A DNA stretch of 64,000 nt from Hymenobacter psychrophilus (GCF_900107135.1 NZ_FNOV01000005.1:293753-357752), one strand, 5' to 3'; positions 42,929 through 52,510 are shown, counted from the stretch's first letter. The notes: generated from the sequence alone by a model not told the origin. Numbers and translations: made by a program.

Positions 42929-44071
42929 TTACTGAAAGTACTCCTTCACTTTCTCGAAGAAGCCCTTATCGTTTTTACCGGGGCTGGGCATGAAATTGCG
43001 CGAGTCGCGCAGCTTTTCGAGTAGCTCGCGCTCCTCGTTGCTCACATTTTTGGGCGTCCAGACGTTGAGGTGGATAAGCTGGTCGCCGCGGCCGTAGCCG
43101 TTGATGTCCTTGATGCCCTTGCCGCGCAGGCGCAGGATTTTGCCCGGCTGGGTGCCTGGCTCGACTTTGATCTTCACCTTACCCTCAATGGTAGGCACTT
43201 CAACACTCGAACCTAAAGCAGCATCGACGAACGAAATGTACTGCTCGAACATAATATTGTTGCCGTCGCGGCGCAGCAGTTCGTGGGCCTCCTCCTCAAT
43301 CTGAATGAGCAGGTCGCCGGGTACGCCGCCGCGCTCGGGGTAGTTGCCCTTACCGGTCATGCTCAGCTGCATGCCCTCGGCCACGCCGGCCGGAATGTTG
43401 ATGGGAATAACCTCCTCGTGCAGCTGGCGGCCGTCGCCCTTACACACGTCGCAGGTGCTGGTAACCACTTTGCCCTCGCCCTCGCAGGTGGGGCAGGTGC
43501 TGGCGCTTACCATCTGGCCGAGCATGGTGTTTACCACGCGCTTCACTTGGCCCTGGCCGTTACAGGTGCCACAGGTTTTCAGGTCGGTACCGTTTTTGGC
43601 GCCGGTACCCGAGCACGGCTCGCAGGCCACGTAACGCTTCACCTTGATCTTCTTCTCAACGCCGTTGGCCACTTCCTCCAGGTCGAGCTTGAGCTTGATG
43701 CGCAGGTTGGAGCCCTTACGCACACGCCGCCCGCCCTGCTGGCCCCGGCCCCCCCCGAAGAAGCTCTCGAAGCCACCGCCGCCGAAAATGTCGCCGAACT
43801 GACTGAAGATATCCTCCATGTTGGGGCTGCCGCCGCCGTTGCCGCCCATGCCCTGGTGGCCGTACTGGTCGTAGCGGGCGCGCTTCTGCTCGTTGCTGAG
43901 CACCTCGTAGGCCTCGGCCGCCTCCTTGAATTTATCCTCGGCCGTGGGGTCGTCGGGGTTTTTGTCGGGGTGGTACTTGATGGCCACTTTACGGTAGGCC
44001 TTCTTAATCTCGTCGCCCGCCGCGTTTTTGGCCACGCTCAGCACTTCGTAATAGTCTCGCTTGGTTGCCAT
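42929..44071 (-). CDS. dnaJ: Chaperone protein DnaJ
   Basis: Hsp40 that delivers unfolded substrates to DnaK and stimulates its ATPase. 380 aa type I protein: J domain with HPD ([10 protein letters not shown]), a Gly-rich linker ([19 protein letters not shown], then [12 protein letters not shown]), four zinc-finger CxxCxGxG repeats ([36 protein letters not shown]) and the C-terminal substrate-binding domains. Lies 187 bp downstream of grpE on the same strand. dnaK is not in the window. A long terminator follows the gene. Confidence 0.96.
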   Translation of the reverse strand: MATKRDYYEVLSVAKNAAGDEIKKAYRKVAIKYHPDKNPDDPTAEDKFKEAAEAYEVLSNEQKRARYDQYGHQGMGGNGGGSPNMEDIFSQFGDIFGGGGFESFFGGGRGQQGGRRVRKGSNLRIKLKLDLEEVANGVEKKIKVKRYVACEPCSGTGAKNGTDLKTCGTCNGQGQVKRVVNTMLGQMVSASTCPTCEGEGKVVTSTCDVCKGDGRQLHEEVIPINIPAGVAEGMQLSMTGKGNYPERGGVPGDLLIQIEEEAHELLRRDGNNIMFEQYISFVDAALGSSVEVPTIEGKVKIKVEPGTQPGKILRLRGKGIKDINGYGRGDQLIHLNVWTPKNVSNEERELLEKLRDSRNFMPSPGKNDKGFFEKVKEYFQ

Positions 44072-44079
44072 ATTTGTTA

Positions 44080-44114
44080 AGCTGTTAGCTGCCAGCTACT
44101 AGCTGTTAGCTTTT
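44080..44114. repeat. Degenerate heptad array AGCTNNN x5
   Basis: AGCTGTT, AGCTGCC, AGCTACT, AGCTGTT, AGCTTTT in 7-bp register, starting nine bases upstream of the dnaJ ATG. Confidence 0.9.
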
Positions 44115-44227
44115 GGTCTGCTTCTCATTTTCGCCTGATGATTAGATCGAAAGCGGTAGGTATCTATCCGTGAGCGAATACTCACTAGTGTTGCGCTTAT
44201 GCGCGGTCCTCGGTCAAACAGCCCGAA

Positions 44228-44255
44228 AGCTGACAGCTAGTGGCTGGCAGCTCAG
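44228..44255. repeat. Degenerate heptad array AGCTNNN x4
   Basis: AGCTGAC, AGCTAGT, GGCTGGC, AGCTCAG, ending three bases from the grpE stop codon; it is the partner of the array at 44080 at the opposite end of the grpE-dnaJ gap. Confidence 0.9.
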
Positions 44256-44258
44256 GTT

Positions 44259-44801
44259 CTACTGGCCCAGCACCACTTTAGCGTGGCGCAACACCTTGTC
44301 GCCCAAGTAATAGCCCTTCTCCACCTCGTCCACAATCTTTCCCTTCAGGTCTTCGGAAGGAGCCGGAATCTGGGTAATGGCTTCGTGTAGCTCAGAGTCG
44401 AAGGCGGTGCCTTTCGCCTCCATTGCGACCAGCCCTTTCTGCTGCAGGGTTTTCTGCAGCTTGTTCTGGATAATATCCACGGCTTCGCGCACGGCGTTGG
44501 CGTCGTCCGTAGCCTGGGTATGGTGGCGGGCCCGCTCGAAGTCGTCGAGTATGGGCAGCAGGGCTACCATCAGTTCCTGGCCGGCCGTTTTGAACAAGTC
44601 GATGCGCTCCTTGGAAGTGCGACGCTTGTAGTTCTCAAACTCGGCCGCCAAGCGCAGGTACTTATCCTTGAGGTCGGCCAACTCGTTGCCGGCCGCAGAT
44701 GCGTCGGCTTCGGGCGTCGCCTCGTCGGTCATTTCGCCAGCCGCAGTGGCAGCGGGGTCGGTCATATTGTCGTCCTGGGGCAGGTTCTGGTCGTCAGCCA
44801 T
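44259..44801 (-). CDS. grpE: Nucleotide exchange factor GrpE
   Basis: Exchanges ADP for ATP on DnaK. 180 aa from the ATG at 44801; an in-frame ATG at 44834 would add eleven residues. The acidic N-terminus (ADDQNLPQDDN) and long helix (NELADLKDKYLRLAAEFENYKRRT, seen as LKDKYLRLAAEFENYKRR) are typical, followed by LLPILDDFERARHHT and the beta-wing with HEAITQIPAPSEDLKGKIV and GYYLGDKVLRHAKVVLG. grpE-dnaJ is a common pairing. A heptad array follows its stop. Confidence 0.95.
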   Translation of the reverse strand: MADDQNLPQDDNMTDPAATAAGEMTDEATPEADASAAGNELADLKDKYLRLAAEFENYKRRTSKERIDLFKTAGQELMVALLPILDDFERARHHTQATDDANAVREAVDIIQNKLQKTLQQKGLVAMEAKGTAFDSELHEAITQIPAPSEDLKGKIVDEVEKGYYLGDKVLRHAKVVLGQ

Positions 44802-44908
44802 AGTCGTAAAATATCGGCGGAAAGGGTTTTTCACTGGATTGGCCTAAAGGCAGGAGACCGGGTGCAAGCAGCAAGCCAAAGCCCATTTAGCTGTCAGTTT
44901 GGCACAGA

Positions 44909-44950
44909 AACGGGTAGGGTGCGGAAACAAATTTCCGCACCCTACCCGTT
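44909..44950 (-). terminator. Palindrome after obgE, terminator-like
   Basis: Stem ACGGGTAGGGTGCGGAAA / TTTCCGCACCCTACCCGT with a four-base loop, 12 bp after the obgE stop. GTAGGGTGCGG is also the outer block of the larger palindrome at 47.5 kb. Confidence 0.7.
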
Positions 44951-44961
44951 CAACTCATGTT

Positions 44962-45957
44962 CTACTCGGCGTGGAGCGCCGTCCAGATCATGTCCTTCAG
45001 GGGCTGAATATTTTTGTTGGTGAGGCTGGAAATGAAAACGGTGGGCAGCTCCGTGGGCAGCGTAGCCTTGATTTCGGCTTCCAACTCCTCATCCAGCATA
45101 TCCGACTTGCTGATGGCCAGCAGCCGCTGCTTGTCCAGCAGCTCGGGGTTGAACTGCTCCAATTCGCTGAGCAGCACCTGGTACTCGGCGTTGATATCAG
45201 GCGAGTCGCAACTGATCATGAAAAGCAGAATCGAGTTGCGCTCGACGTGGCGCAGGAAGCGGTGCCCCAGGCCTTTGCCCTCGGCCGCGCCCTCGATAAT
45301 ACCCGGAATATCGGCCATCACAAACGACTTGTAGTCGCGGTAGGCCACTACGCCGAGGTTGGGCGTGAGGGTGGTGAAGGCGTAATCGGCAATTTTGGGC
45401 GTGGCGGCCGATACCACCGAAAGCAGCGTGCTTTTGCCCGCGTTCGGGAAGCCCACCAGGCCCACATCGGCCAGCAGCTTGAGCTCCAGAATCACCCACT
45501 CGTCAATGCCCTCCTCGCCGGGCTGGGCGTAGCTGGGCGCCTGGTTGGTAGCCGATTTGAAGTGGTCGTTGCCGAGGCCACCGCGGCCGCCGGGCGTCAG
45601 AATCAGGCGCTGGCCAGCCTCCGTAATTTCGAGTTTTTTCTCGCCGGTTTCGGCGTCGCGGGCCACTGTACCGAGGGGCACCTGAATGATAATATCCTCG
45701 CCCTGCTTACCGGAACGCAGGTTTTCGCCGCCGCCTTCGCCGGCCTGGGCAATCAGGTGCTTCCTGTACTGCAGGTGCAGCAGCGTCCAGAGTTGGGAGC
45801 TGCCTTCGAGAATGATGTGGCCACCGCGGCCGCCGTCGCCGCCGTCGGGACCACCGTTGGGCAGGCCCTTCGCCCGGAAGAAGTGGTGCGAGCCCGCGCC
45901 GCCCCGGCCCGAGCGACAATTGATTTTGACGTAGTCGATGAAGTTATTAGAAGCCAA
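44962..45957 (-). CDS. obgE: Obg/CgtA GTPase
   Basis: Essential ribosome-associated GTPase. 331 aa from a TTG start at 45957, which gives the usual N-terminus [16 protein letters not shown]; the in-frame upstream ATG at 46008 precedes non-conserved residues. The Gly-rich Obg domain ([16 protein letters not shown], then [15 protein letters not shown]) spans about 1-155. The G domain has G1 GFPNAGKS, switch II DIPGII and the NKxD-equivalent AISKSDML. No C-terminal extension of the E. coli type is present. Part of a common Bacteroidota order with adk and hpt. Confidence 0.95.
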   Translation of the reverse strand: MASNNFIDYVKINCRSGRGGAGSHHFFRAKGLPNGGPDGGDGGRGGHIILEGSSQLWTLLHLQYRKHLIAQAGEGGGENLRSGKQGEDIIIQVPLGTVARDAETGEKKLEITEAGQRLILTPGGRGGLGNDHFKSATNQAPSYAQPGEEGIDEWVILELKLLADVGLVGFPNAGKSTLLSVVSAATPKIADYAFTTLTPNLGVVAYRDYKSFVMADIPGIIEGAAEGKGLGHRFLRHVERNSILLFMISCDSPDINAEYQVLLSELEQFNPELLDKQRLLAISKSDMLDEELEAEIKATLPTELPTVFISSLTNKNIQPLKDMIWTALHAE

Positions 45958-45966
45958 TTTTGAAGG

Positions 45967-45994
45967 AGCTAGAAGTTGGAAGACAGGAGATAGT
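45967..45994. repeat. Degenerate heptad array upstream of obgE
   Basis: AGCTAGA, AGTTGGA, AGACAGG, AGATAGT in 7-bp register within the frame upstream of the TTG start, which supports a downstream start for obgE. Confidence 0.7.
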
Positions 45995-46017
45995 AGCCCG
46001 GTCATCACTAAAAAAAC

Positions 46018-46099
46018 CTGTCATCCCGAGCGAAGCGAAGGACCTTTTACCACCTACGTAATGGTGATAAAAGGTCCTTCGCTTCGCTCAGGATGACAG
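46018..46099. repeat. Near-perfect palindrome, GTCATCCCGAGC type
   Basis: TGTCATCCCGAGCGAAGCGA, AGGACCTTTTACCAC on the left pair with GTGATAAAAGGTCCTTCGC and TTCGCTCAGGATGACAG on the right. It lies between adk and obgE. Confidence 0.9.
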
Positions 46100-46142
46100 A
46101 AGAAGGGTTCTGCCGCAGCCCGAGCGGGCCGCAGCGGCAAAG

Positions 46143-46766
46143 TTACGCTTTTACTTCCTTGGTAGCCTGCTGGCTGCCTCCGGGCGTGGCGGGCTGATGC
46201 TGGTCGAGGATGGCGCATATCTGGCCGAAAATTTCCTCGATTTCTCCAATGCCGTTCAGAGCGTGAAATTTTTTCTGGGTAGCGTAGTAGCCGGCCACCT
46301 GGGCCGTTTCGGTGTTGTACACCGTTACGCGGCGGGTAATTTTAGCTTCGTCCTGGTCGTCGGGGCGGCCCGAGGTTTTGCCCCGCTCCAGCAGACGCTT
46401 TACCAGCTCTTCTTCCTTTACTTCCAGTGCCACCATGCACGACACGTGGGTACCGTGTTCAGCCAGCAGCCGGTCGAGGCTTTCAGCCTGGAGTACGGTG
46501 CGCGGAAAGCCGTCGAAAATGAAGCCTGCTGCCTGCCCGTTCTCCTTGAGCGCCGAGCCAATCATGCCGATAACCACCTCATCGGGCACCAGCAGGCCTT
46601 CATCCATGAGCTTTTTGGCTTTCAGGCCCAGTTCGGTGCCACGGGTAATCTGGGCCCGTAGCAGGTCGCCGGTGGAGAGGTGCACGAGGTTATAGCGGGC
46701 AATCAGCTTCTGACTTTGCGTGCCTTTACCGGCCCCGGGAGGGCCGAAGAGTACCAGATTAAGCAT
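46143..46766 (-). CDS. adk: Adenylate kinase
   Basis: Interconverts AMP + ATP and 2 ADP. 207 aa from the ATG at 46766; upstream in-frame residues to 46880 derive from a heptad array. P-loop GPPGAGKGTQS, AMP-binding HLSTGDLLRA and DGFPRTVLQAESL, and a short LID (RGKTSGRPDDQDEAKITRR) without the four-cysteine zinc motif. The C-terminal tail (QPATPGGSQQATKEVKA) is longer and more polar than in most Adk proteins. Confidence 0.96.
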   Translation of the reverse strand: MLNLVLFGPPGAGKGTQSQKLIARYNLVHLSTGDLLRAQITRGTELGLKAKKLMDEGLLVPDEVVIGMIGSALKENGQAAGFIFDGFPRTVLQAESLDRLLAEHGTHVSCMVALEVKEEELVKRLLERGKTSGRPDDQDEAKITRRVTVYNTETAQVAGYYATQKKFHALNGIGEIEEIFGQICAILDQHQPATPGGSQQATKEVKA

Positions 46767-46825
46767 GAGTAGCGAGGAGTTACGCGGAAAGAATAAGTGG
46801 GGCGGGTTTGGGAAATATAAGCACA

Positions 46826-46916
46826 GATTAGTGATTAACGATGAGTGATGAGTGATTAGTGGTCGGTGAGGAACCATCACTAATCACTCATCACTATTCT
46901 CTAATCACTGCTAACG
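46826..46916. repeat. Inverted heptad arrays overlapping the hpt stop codon
   Basis: Left: GATTAGT, GATTAAC, GATGAGT, GATGAGT, GATTAGT, GGTCGGT. Right from 46875: CATCACT, AATCACT, CATCACT, ATTCTCT, AATCACT, GCTAACG. The arms are largely complementary. The hpt stop codon and last three codons (46901-46912) lie inside the right array. Confidence 0.9.
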
Positions 46917-47449
46917 GCCTGATACACGTCGGGATAATTGCGGCCCAGGCCGTCGAAATCGAGGCCGTAGCCTACAATGAAGTCGTTGGGGATGGGTAGG
47001 CCCACGTAGCGCAGCGCAAGCTCGTGCTGGAGGCACTCGGGCTTGAGAAACAGCGTGGCCACTTCCAGCGAGGCCGGGGCCTGGGCCCCGAGCGTGTCGA
47101 GCAGCATGCGCATCGTGTGGCCCGTATCCACAATATCCTCTACCAGCACTACATGGCGGCCCTTCAGCTCTTCGGTCAGGCCCAGCACTTCCTTGATTTC
47201 GCCGGTGCTACTGGTGCCCGCATACGAGGCGACCCGGATAAAGCACACCTCGCAGGTCAGGCTGATGTGCTTGAGCAAATCGGCGGCAAACATGAACGAG
47301 CCATTGAGCACTACCACAAACAGCAGCTGCCGGCCGGCGTAGTCCTGGTTGAGGCGGCCGGCCACGTCGGCAATGGCCGCCGTCAGCTCCCGGGCCGACA
47401 AATAAGGTTTAAACTCTTTGTCGTGCAGCGTAATATGGTCGGGATTCAT
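46901..47449 (-). CDS. hpt: Hypoxanthine phosphoribosyltransferase
   Basis: Purine salvage: hypoxanthine or guanine plus PRPP to IMP or GMP. 182 aa. The PRPP loop VVLVEDIVDTGHTM (about 100-113) is diagnostic, with LNGSFMFAADLLKHI and ASYAGTSSTGEI for the pyrophosphate and flexible loops and NDFIVGYGLDFDGLGRNYPDV for the base pocket. A TACCTTTG element on the minus strand (47485-47492) lies 35 bp before the ATG. The C-terminal residues SSD and the stop are read from a heptad array. Confidence 0.95.
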   Translation of the reverse strand: MNPDHITLHDKEFKPYLSARELTAAIADVAGRLNQDYAGRQLLFVVVLNGSFMFAADLLKHISLTCEVCFIRVASYAGTSSTGEIKEVLGLTEELKGRHVVLVEDIVDTGHTMRMLLDTLGAQAPASLEVATLFLKPECLQHELALRYVGLPIPNDFIVGYGLDFDGLGRNYPDVYQAVSSD

Positions 47450-47484
47450 CCGCTTGAGGTTGGGCTCGAAGTCAATAGGCAGGT

Positions 47485-47492
47485 CAAAGGTA
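47485..47492 (-). promoter_or_regulatory. -7 element TACCTTTG upstream of hpt
   Basis: TACCTTTG on the minus strand, 35 bp before the hpt ATG. Confidence 0.6.
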
Positions 47493-47494
47493 GC

Positions 47495-47529
47495 TTTTAG
47501 TGGTTAGTTGTCAGTGATTGGTTGGTTGA
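47495..47529. repeat. Degenerate heptad array NNNNAGT x5
   Basis: TTTTAGT, GGTTAGT, TGTCAGT, GATTGGT, TGGTTGA in 7-bp register, directly upstream of the hpt promoter element. Confidence 0.75.
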
Positions 47530-47544
47530 CGAAGCGGTAGAACG

Positions 47545-47634
47545 CGTAGGGTGCGGGGCTTGTCCCCGCCCGTTGTTGAACGGTATGTGCCCACATCGTT
47601 CAACAGCGGGCGGGGACAAGCCCCGCACCCTACA
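47545..47634. repeat. Long palindrome GTAGGGTGCGGGGC
   Basis: GTAGGGTGCGGGGCTTGTCC, CCGCCCGTTGTTGAACG on the left and CGTTCAACAGCGGGCGG, GGACAAGCCCCGCACCCTAC on the right form a stem of about 37 bp. It lies 20 bp from the hppA stop and probably also ends that transcript. Confidence 0.92.
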
Positions 47635-47654
47635 CCGTTCATTACACTAAATGC

Positions 47655-49850
47655 CTACCGCACCACCGCCACTGCCACGGCTACCGGAGCCACCACCCGC
47701 ACATGGGTGGCCGGCACTTCGGGCGCCTGCACCACGCCGCGCGAGGGAGCGGCAATGTGGGGGGCAATAACGAGCGAAACGATGCTCATCAACTTGATGA
47801 GGATGTTCATGCTGGGGCCGGAGGTATCCTTGAACGGGTCGCCCACCGTGTCGCCGGTTACGGAGGCCTTGTGGGCGTCGGAACCTTTGTACTGCATCAC
47901 GCCGTCAATCATCACGCCTTTCTCAAACGACTTTTTGGCATTATCCCAGGCCCCGCCGGCGTTGCTCTGGAAGATGGCCATCAGCACACCGCTGACCGTG
48001 ACGCCGGCCAGCGTGCCGCCCAGCACCTCGGGACCAAACGTGAAGCCCACCAGCACCGGCACCACGAGGGCAATGGCGCCGGGCAGCATCATCTCCCGGA
48101 TGGCGGCCTGGGTGGAAATAGCGACGCACTTCTCGTACTCGGGCCGGCCGGTGCCCTCCATAATACCCGGAATTTCGCGGAACTGCCGCCGCACTTCCTG
48201 CACCATGGCCATGGCCGCCCGCCCCACGGCCGAAATAGCCAGGCCCGAGAAGATAAACGGAATCATGGCCCCCACGAACAGCCCCGCCAGCACCCGCGCG
48301 TTGCTGATGTCGATGCTCGTGATGTTGGCCGTACCCATGAAGGCGGCGAACAGCGCCAGCGAAGTGAGGGCGGCCGAGGCAATGGCGAAGCCCTTGCCGG
48401 TGGCAGCGGTGGTGTTGCCCACAGCGTCCAGAATGTCGGTCCGCTCGCGCACTTCTTTGGGCAGGTCGCTCATTTCGGCAATGCCGCCGGCGTTGTCGGC
48501 AATAGGGCCAAAGGCGTCGATGGCCAGCTGCATGGCGGTAGTAGCCATCATGCCGGCCGCGGCGATAGCCACACCGTAGAGGCCGGCGCACTCGTAGCTC
48601 AGAATGATGCCGGCCGCCAGCACTAAAATGGGCAGCACCGTACTTTCCATGCCCACGGCCAGCCCGCCGATAACGGTGGTGGCGTGGCCCGTGGAGCTTT
48701 GGCGCACGATGCTCAGCACCGGCCGCCGACCCATGGCCGTGTAGTACTCGGTGATGATGCTCATCAGTGTACCCACGACCAACCCCACAATCACGGCCCA
48801 GAATACGCTCATGGCATTAAACGTAACGCCCCGAATCAGCAGGTCTTCGGTGGGCAGCATCCAGCGGATGATGAAGAACGAGGCCACCGCCGACACGGCC
48901 ACCGATACGTAGTTACCGAAATTAAGCGCGCCCTGTACGTTGCCGCCCTCCTTCACCCGCACCAGCAGAATTCCAATGAGCGAGGCCACGATGCCCATGC
49001 CGGCAATGACCATCGGCAGCAGAATGGGCGAGAGGCCCTGAAACTGGTCGCCGCGGGCAATTACCTCGCGGCCCAGCACCATGGTGGCCAGAATAGTGGC
49101 CACGTAGGAGCCGAACAAATCGGCGCCCATGCCGGCCACGTCGCCCACGTTGTCGCCCACATTATCGGCAATGGTGGCGGGGTTGCGGGGGTCGTCCTCC
49201 GGGATGCCGGCTTCCACTTTGCCTACCAGGTCAGCTCCCACATCGGCAGCTTTGGTGTAAATACCGCCGCCCACGCGGGCAAACAGGGCAATGCTTTCGG
49301 CTCCCAGCGAGAAGCCGGTGAGCACCTCCAGGGCCGTTTCCATTTCGATGCCGTTGGCCGTGCCGCCCTTGTTCACCACGAACAGCTGGTAGAAGACGAT
49401 GAACAACGAGCCCAAGCCCATCACGGCTAGTCCGGCCACGCCCATGCCCATCACCGAGCCGCCCGAAAACGACACGTTCAACGCATTGCTCAGGCTGGTG
49501 CGGGCTGCCTGGGCCGTGCGCACGTTGGCCTTGGTGGCAATCTTCATCCCGATATACCCCGCCAGCGCCGAAAGAAAGGCCCCGATAATAAAGGCAATGA
49601 CAATCACCGGGCTCGATTTTTCGCCGGTACTACCCAGGTAAAACAGGAAAACCGAAGCAATCAGGCCGAAAATGACCATTACCCGGTATTCCGCCTTCAG
49701 AAAAGCAATGGCCCCGTCGGCAATATAGCCGGCAATAGTGCGCATCCGCTCGTCGCCGGCGTCCTGCCGGCTTACCCAGCCCGAGCGCACCCAGGTATAC
49801 AACAGTGCAAAAAGGCCCAGTACGGGCACAGCGTAAAGAACAAGCGGCAT
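47655..49850 (-). CDS. hppA: Membrane-bound ion-translocating pyrophosphatase
   Basis: Polytopic pump coupling PPi hydrolysis to H+ and/or Na+ export. 731 aa, about 16 helices. The PPi/Mg site is [21 protein letters not shown] and [23 protein letters not shown] (about 200-250). [16 protein letters not shown] has Ala rather than Lys after GNTT, the mark of the K+-dependent class. Whether it moves Na+ or H+ depends on residues I cannot place with confidence. The C-terminal part repeats the acidic motif ([10 protein letters not shown], then [21 protein letters not shown]). Monocistronic, bounded by palindromes on both sides. Confidence 0.95.
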   Translation of the reverse strand: MPLVLYAVPVLGLFALLYTWVRSGWVSRQDAGDERMRTIAGYIADGAIAFLKAEYRVMVIFGLIASVFLFYLGSTGEKSSPVIVIAFIIGAFLSALAGYIGMKIATKANVRTAQAARTSLSNALNVSFSGGSVMGMGVAGLAVMGLGSLFIVFYQLFVVNKGGTANGIEMETALEVLTGFSLGAESIALFARVGGGIYTKAADVGADLVGKVEAGIPEDDPRNPATIADNVGDNVGDVAGMGADLFGSYVATILATMVLGREVIARGDQFQGLSPILLPMVIAGMGIVASLIGILLVRVKEGGNVQGALNFGNYVSVAVSAVASFFIIRWMLPTEDLLIRGVTFNAMSVFWAVIVGLVVGTLMSIITEYYTAMGRRPVLSIVRQSSTGHATTVIGGLAVGMESTVLPILVLAAGIILSYECAGLYGVAIAAAGMMATTAMQLAIDAFGPIADNAGGIAEMSDLPKEVRERTDILDAVGNTTAATGKGFAIASAALTSLALFAAFMGTANITSIDISNARVLAGLFVGAMIPFIFSGLAISAVGRAAMAMVQEVRRQFREIPGIMEGTGRPEYEKCVAISTQAAIREMMLPGAIALVVPVLVGFTFGPEVLGGTLAGVTVSGVLMAIFQSNAGGAWDNAKKSFEKGVMIDGVMQYKGSDAHKASVTGDTVGDPFKDTSGPSMNILIKLMSIVSLVIAPHIAAPSRGVVQAPEVPATHVRVVAPVAVAVAVVR

Positions 49851-49930
49851 AAGCGGTGGGAAATTGGGATGAGGTTAAAGATGTGTTTTGGTGGGGTAAA
49901 GTAGAGTTTATTCGCTAATACTCAATACGA

Positions 49931-50103
49931 AGCTATTCGCTGAGAGCTGTTGGCTGTTGGCTTTCTGGCACCTAAAAAGGACGTCATCCCAACTATGCGG
50001 GCACCGGGCCACATAGTTGGGATGACGTCCTTTCTCGCTTGAGGGCAATAACTCCTACTTGAGCGGAAGCCAACGGCTAACCACTCTCAGCTAACGTCTC
50101 AAC
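49931..50103. repeat. Composite element: heptad array - hairpin - heptad array
   Basis: Left array 49931-49965 (AGCTATT, CGCTGAG, AGCTGTT, GGCTGTT, GGCTTTC), central palindrome 49974-50033 (AAAAAGGACGTCATCCCAAC / TTGGGATGACGTCCTTT), right array 50069-50103 (GCCAACG, GCTAACC, ACTCTCA, GCTAACG, TCTCAAC). The two arrays are inverted relative to each other, so the whole is a 170-bp palindrome-like unit between hppA and the M42 peptidase. Confidence 0.88.
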
Positions 50104-50105
50104 AG

Positions 50106-51020
50106 TTACAGCTCCCGCATCAATACCTGGTAAAGGGCCAGCATGCTCTCAATGTCCCGCTTATCCACTATTTCGTCGGGCGAATGCACGTTGTCTTCGG
50201 GGGCGCCGACGAAGCACCAGTCCCAGGGCTGAGCACCGTGCTGAAGCTCCTTGGCATCGGAGCCGCCGCTGCCTTCCACCTCCAACTGGTGCGCAATACT
50301 CGAGGCTTCGGCAATCCGGCGGATACGGTCCACGTAAGTGCGGCGCGGAATCAGCGAGTCGCGCAGGCTGATGGCCACGCCCTGACCGGGCTGGACGCCT
50401 TCGGTTACCCAGGTGATATCCGAAATCAGAGCCTGGTGTACGCCATAGGTTTCATAGATATACTTGGCCAGGTAGGCCACCGAGCCGCCGCCATGCTCTT
50501 CCCAGCACGAGAAAACCACGATGCCATGTTCCAGGGTTTCGCACAACCGCAGCGCATTCCAGACGCCCAAGCGGTTGTCGAGGTAGCAGCTCTGCACGGT
50601 GGCAGCGGTCTGGCGGAAGTCGCAGTGGAACGTCAGCTCCGTGCCCCGGTCAATGTCGCGGTGGTAGTCGTAGCTCAGCGCGCCGGTGTCTTCGTTCACG
50701 ACCAGCTTACAGGCAATCTTCCCCTGCGAGTCCTCCCCCACCAGCCGGTAACCGGTTTCGGCTACCGGCCCGCCGATGCGGACCAGTTGCCGGCCGTAGC
50801 GCACGGTGAAGCCAATGCTATCGAGGTGCGCAAATACTGCCGTACGCGGATTACCGAACACCAGAATAATACAATCCTGGAACTCTTTACCAGCTACCAC
50901 GACAGGTGCAGACTGCCACTGCGCCTGATGTTGCTGCACATAGCGGAGCACAAATTCAGTGAGTTGTGTTTCGTGGCCGGCAGGGGCCGGAATCTGGCAC
51001 ATAGTGCGTAAAAGGTCCAT
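50106..51020 (-). CDS. M42-type (M20/M28-clan) metallopeptidase, probable aminopeptidase
   Basis: 304 aa cytoplasmic co-catalytic zinc peptidase. Metal-ligand motifs in the right order: AHLDSIGF (His65, Asp67), CYLDNRLGVWNAL for the bridging Asp, FSCWEEHGGGSVAYLAK for the Glu pair, ISDITWVTEG for the fourth ligand, GSGGSDAKELQ, and VHSPDEIVDKRDIESM for the last histidine. The N-terminus LLRTMCQIPAPAGHETQL is typical of M42 enzymes. It is shorter than classical M42 proteins (about 350 aa). Specificity is unknown. Divergent from the TPR-like gene. Confidence 0.9.
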   Translation of the reverse strand: MDLLRTMCQIPAPAGHETQLTEFVLRYVQQHQAQWQSAPVVVAGKEFQDCIILVFGNPRTAVFAHLDSIGFTVRYGRQLVRIGGPVAETGYRLVGEDSQGKIACKLVVNEDTGALSYDYHRDIDRGTELTFHCDFRQTAATVQSCYLDNRLGVWNALRLCETLEHGIVVFSCWEEHGGGSVAYLAKYIYETYGVHQALISDITWVTEGVQPGQGVAISLRDSLIPRRTYVDRIRRIAEASSIAHQLEVEGSGGSDAKELQHGAQPWDWCFVGAPEDNVHSPDEIVDKRDIESMLALYQVLMREL

Positions 51021-51131
51021 CTATTGTATTTTTTTTGTCCAAAATAGCGCTAAAAGTTATACTTTAGCTTTCCCGGCGGGCAGTAACAGGCTCGTTTCAA
51101 CTTCAGCCCACCGCCGCGACTTGCCGAGCGT

Positions 51132-52445
51132 ATGCATCAATTGTTACAATTATTATTTTTCCTGCTGCTACTGCTTCCCTGGGCTGCCCGCGCCCAGCAA
51201 CCAGTTGTTACGCCGCCCGAACCAATGCCCTCGGAGGCCACACGTTCGGAAAGCATGCGGCCCGACCCGACCCGTCCCGACCTGTTGCCTGACTCGACCC
51301 GGCAGGTGAAGCTGGAAAACGTTGATGTTGCGCCGGCGGCCGTTGATATTTCGGGCTGGCTATTGCTCGACAAGGACATTCAGACCGAGTTGGAAGGAGC
51401 CGTTTACAACCTCTATAACTTCAAATACGATAAGGCCGAGCGGCAGTTCCGGAGCCTACGCCGCCGTTACCCCAGCCACCCCCTGCCCTACTTTCTACTG
51501 GGGCTTAGTACTTGGTGGAAAATTGTACCCACTAACATTCAGACCAAGCTCTACGACCGGCAGTTCTTCGCCTACATGGATACCACCATTACCAAGGCCG
51601 AAGCGCTGTATAAGAAGGATAACCAAAACTACGAGGCCGCCTTCTTCCTGGCCGCCGGTCACGGTTTCGATGCCCGCCTGCACGCCGAGCGGCGCGACTG
51701 GCGCAAGGCCACCGTCAGCGCCAAGCGGTCGTTGGAATACTTGGAGAAGAGCAAGGAGGCCAACGGCCTGAGCCCTGAATTCCTGTTCGGCCAAGCGTTG
51801 TTTAACTACTACGCCGTCTGGATACCCGAAAACTATCCACTGCTCAAGCCCGTGCTGCTGTTCTTTCCGAAGGGCAACAAGAAGCTAGGGCTGCAGCAAC
51901 TGCGCAACGTAGCCGAAAACGGGTTTTACGTGGGTCCTGAGGCCCGCACGTACCTCATGCGCATCCTGCTTATCGAGGAAGATAAGCCCGCTGAAGCATT
52001 GCCCGTGGCCCGTTATTTGGCTACCACCTACCCCGAAAATGCCTATTTCCAGCGGCATTACGCCAACGCCTGTTTCCGTGAGGGACAGTACCGTGAGTGC
52101 GAGCGGGTCAGCCGCGACCTACTCGATAAGCTGGGTCGCGGCCTGCCGGGCTACGAGGCCAATGGCGGCCGTTACGCCACCTACTTCCTGGCATATTTCA
52201 TGCAGCACAAGTATAAGGACTTGGCCAAGGCCCGCGACTATTATCAGCGCTGCATCGTATTTGCCGAGCAAAACAACGAAACCAACTACGGATTTTACGT
52301 GTTTTCCAATCTAGCCCTGGCCCGCCTCGCCGCCGATGCCAAGGAAACTGTTACTGCCCGCCGCTATTATGCTGTTGTACTGGATAAATCCAACCGTAAA
52401 TCCGACCAATATAAGGAGGCCCGGGAATATCTGAGTGTTAAGTGA
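51132..52445 (+). CDS. Exported TPR-like repeat protein
   Basis: 437 aa. Signal peptide MHQLLQLLFFLLLLLPWAARAQ, then a Pro/Thr/Arg-rich linker (about 23-55, PDPTRPDLLPDST) that could span cell wall or membrane space, then a helical repeat domain with TPR character (YNLYNFKYDKAERQFRSLRRRYPSHPLPYFLLG, read as YNFKYDKAERQFRSLRRRYP, and later PVARYLATTYPENAYFQRHYA). The WWKIVPTN and FFPKGNKKLGLQQL stretches are probably family-specific. Likely a protein-binding scaffold in the periplasm; function unknown. Confidence 0.82.
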   Translation: MHQLLQLLFFLLLLLPWAARAQQPVVTPPEPMPSEATRSESMRPDPTRPDLLPDSTRQVKLENVDVAPAAVDISGWLLLDKDIQTELEGAVYNLYNFKYDKAERQFRSLRRRYPSHPLPYFLLGLSTWWKIVPTNIQTKLYDRQFFAYMDTTITKAEALYKKDNQNYEAAFFLAAGHGFDARLHAERRDWRKATVSAKRSLEYLEKSKEANGLSPEFLFGQALFNYYAVWIPENYPLLKPVLLFFPKGNKKLGLQQLRNVAENGFYVGPEARTYLMRILLIEEDKPAEALPVARYLATTYPENAYFQRHYANACFREGQYRECERVSRDLLDKLGRGLPGYEANGGRYATYFLAYFMQHKYKDLAKARDYYQRCIVFAEQNNETNYGFYVFSNLALARLAADAKETVTARRYYAVVLDKSNRKSDQYKEAREYLSVK

Positions 52446-52510
52446 GGTATTAGCACAAGATTGTAATAAGCTAAGTGCTTCGGCCGCGTCTAGCATTATA
52501 TTTTTATGCT

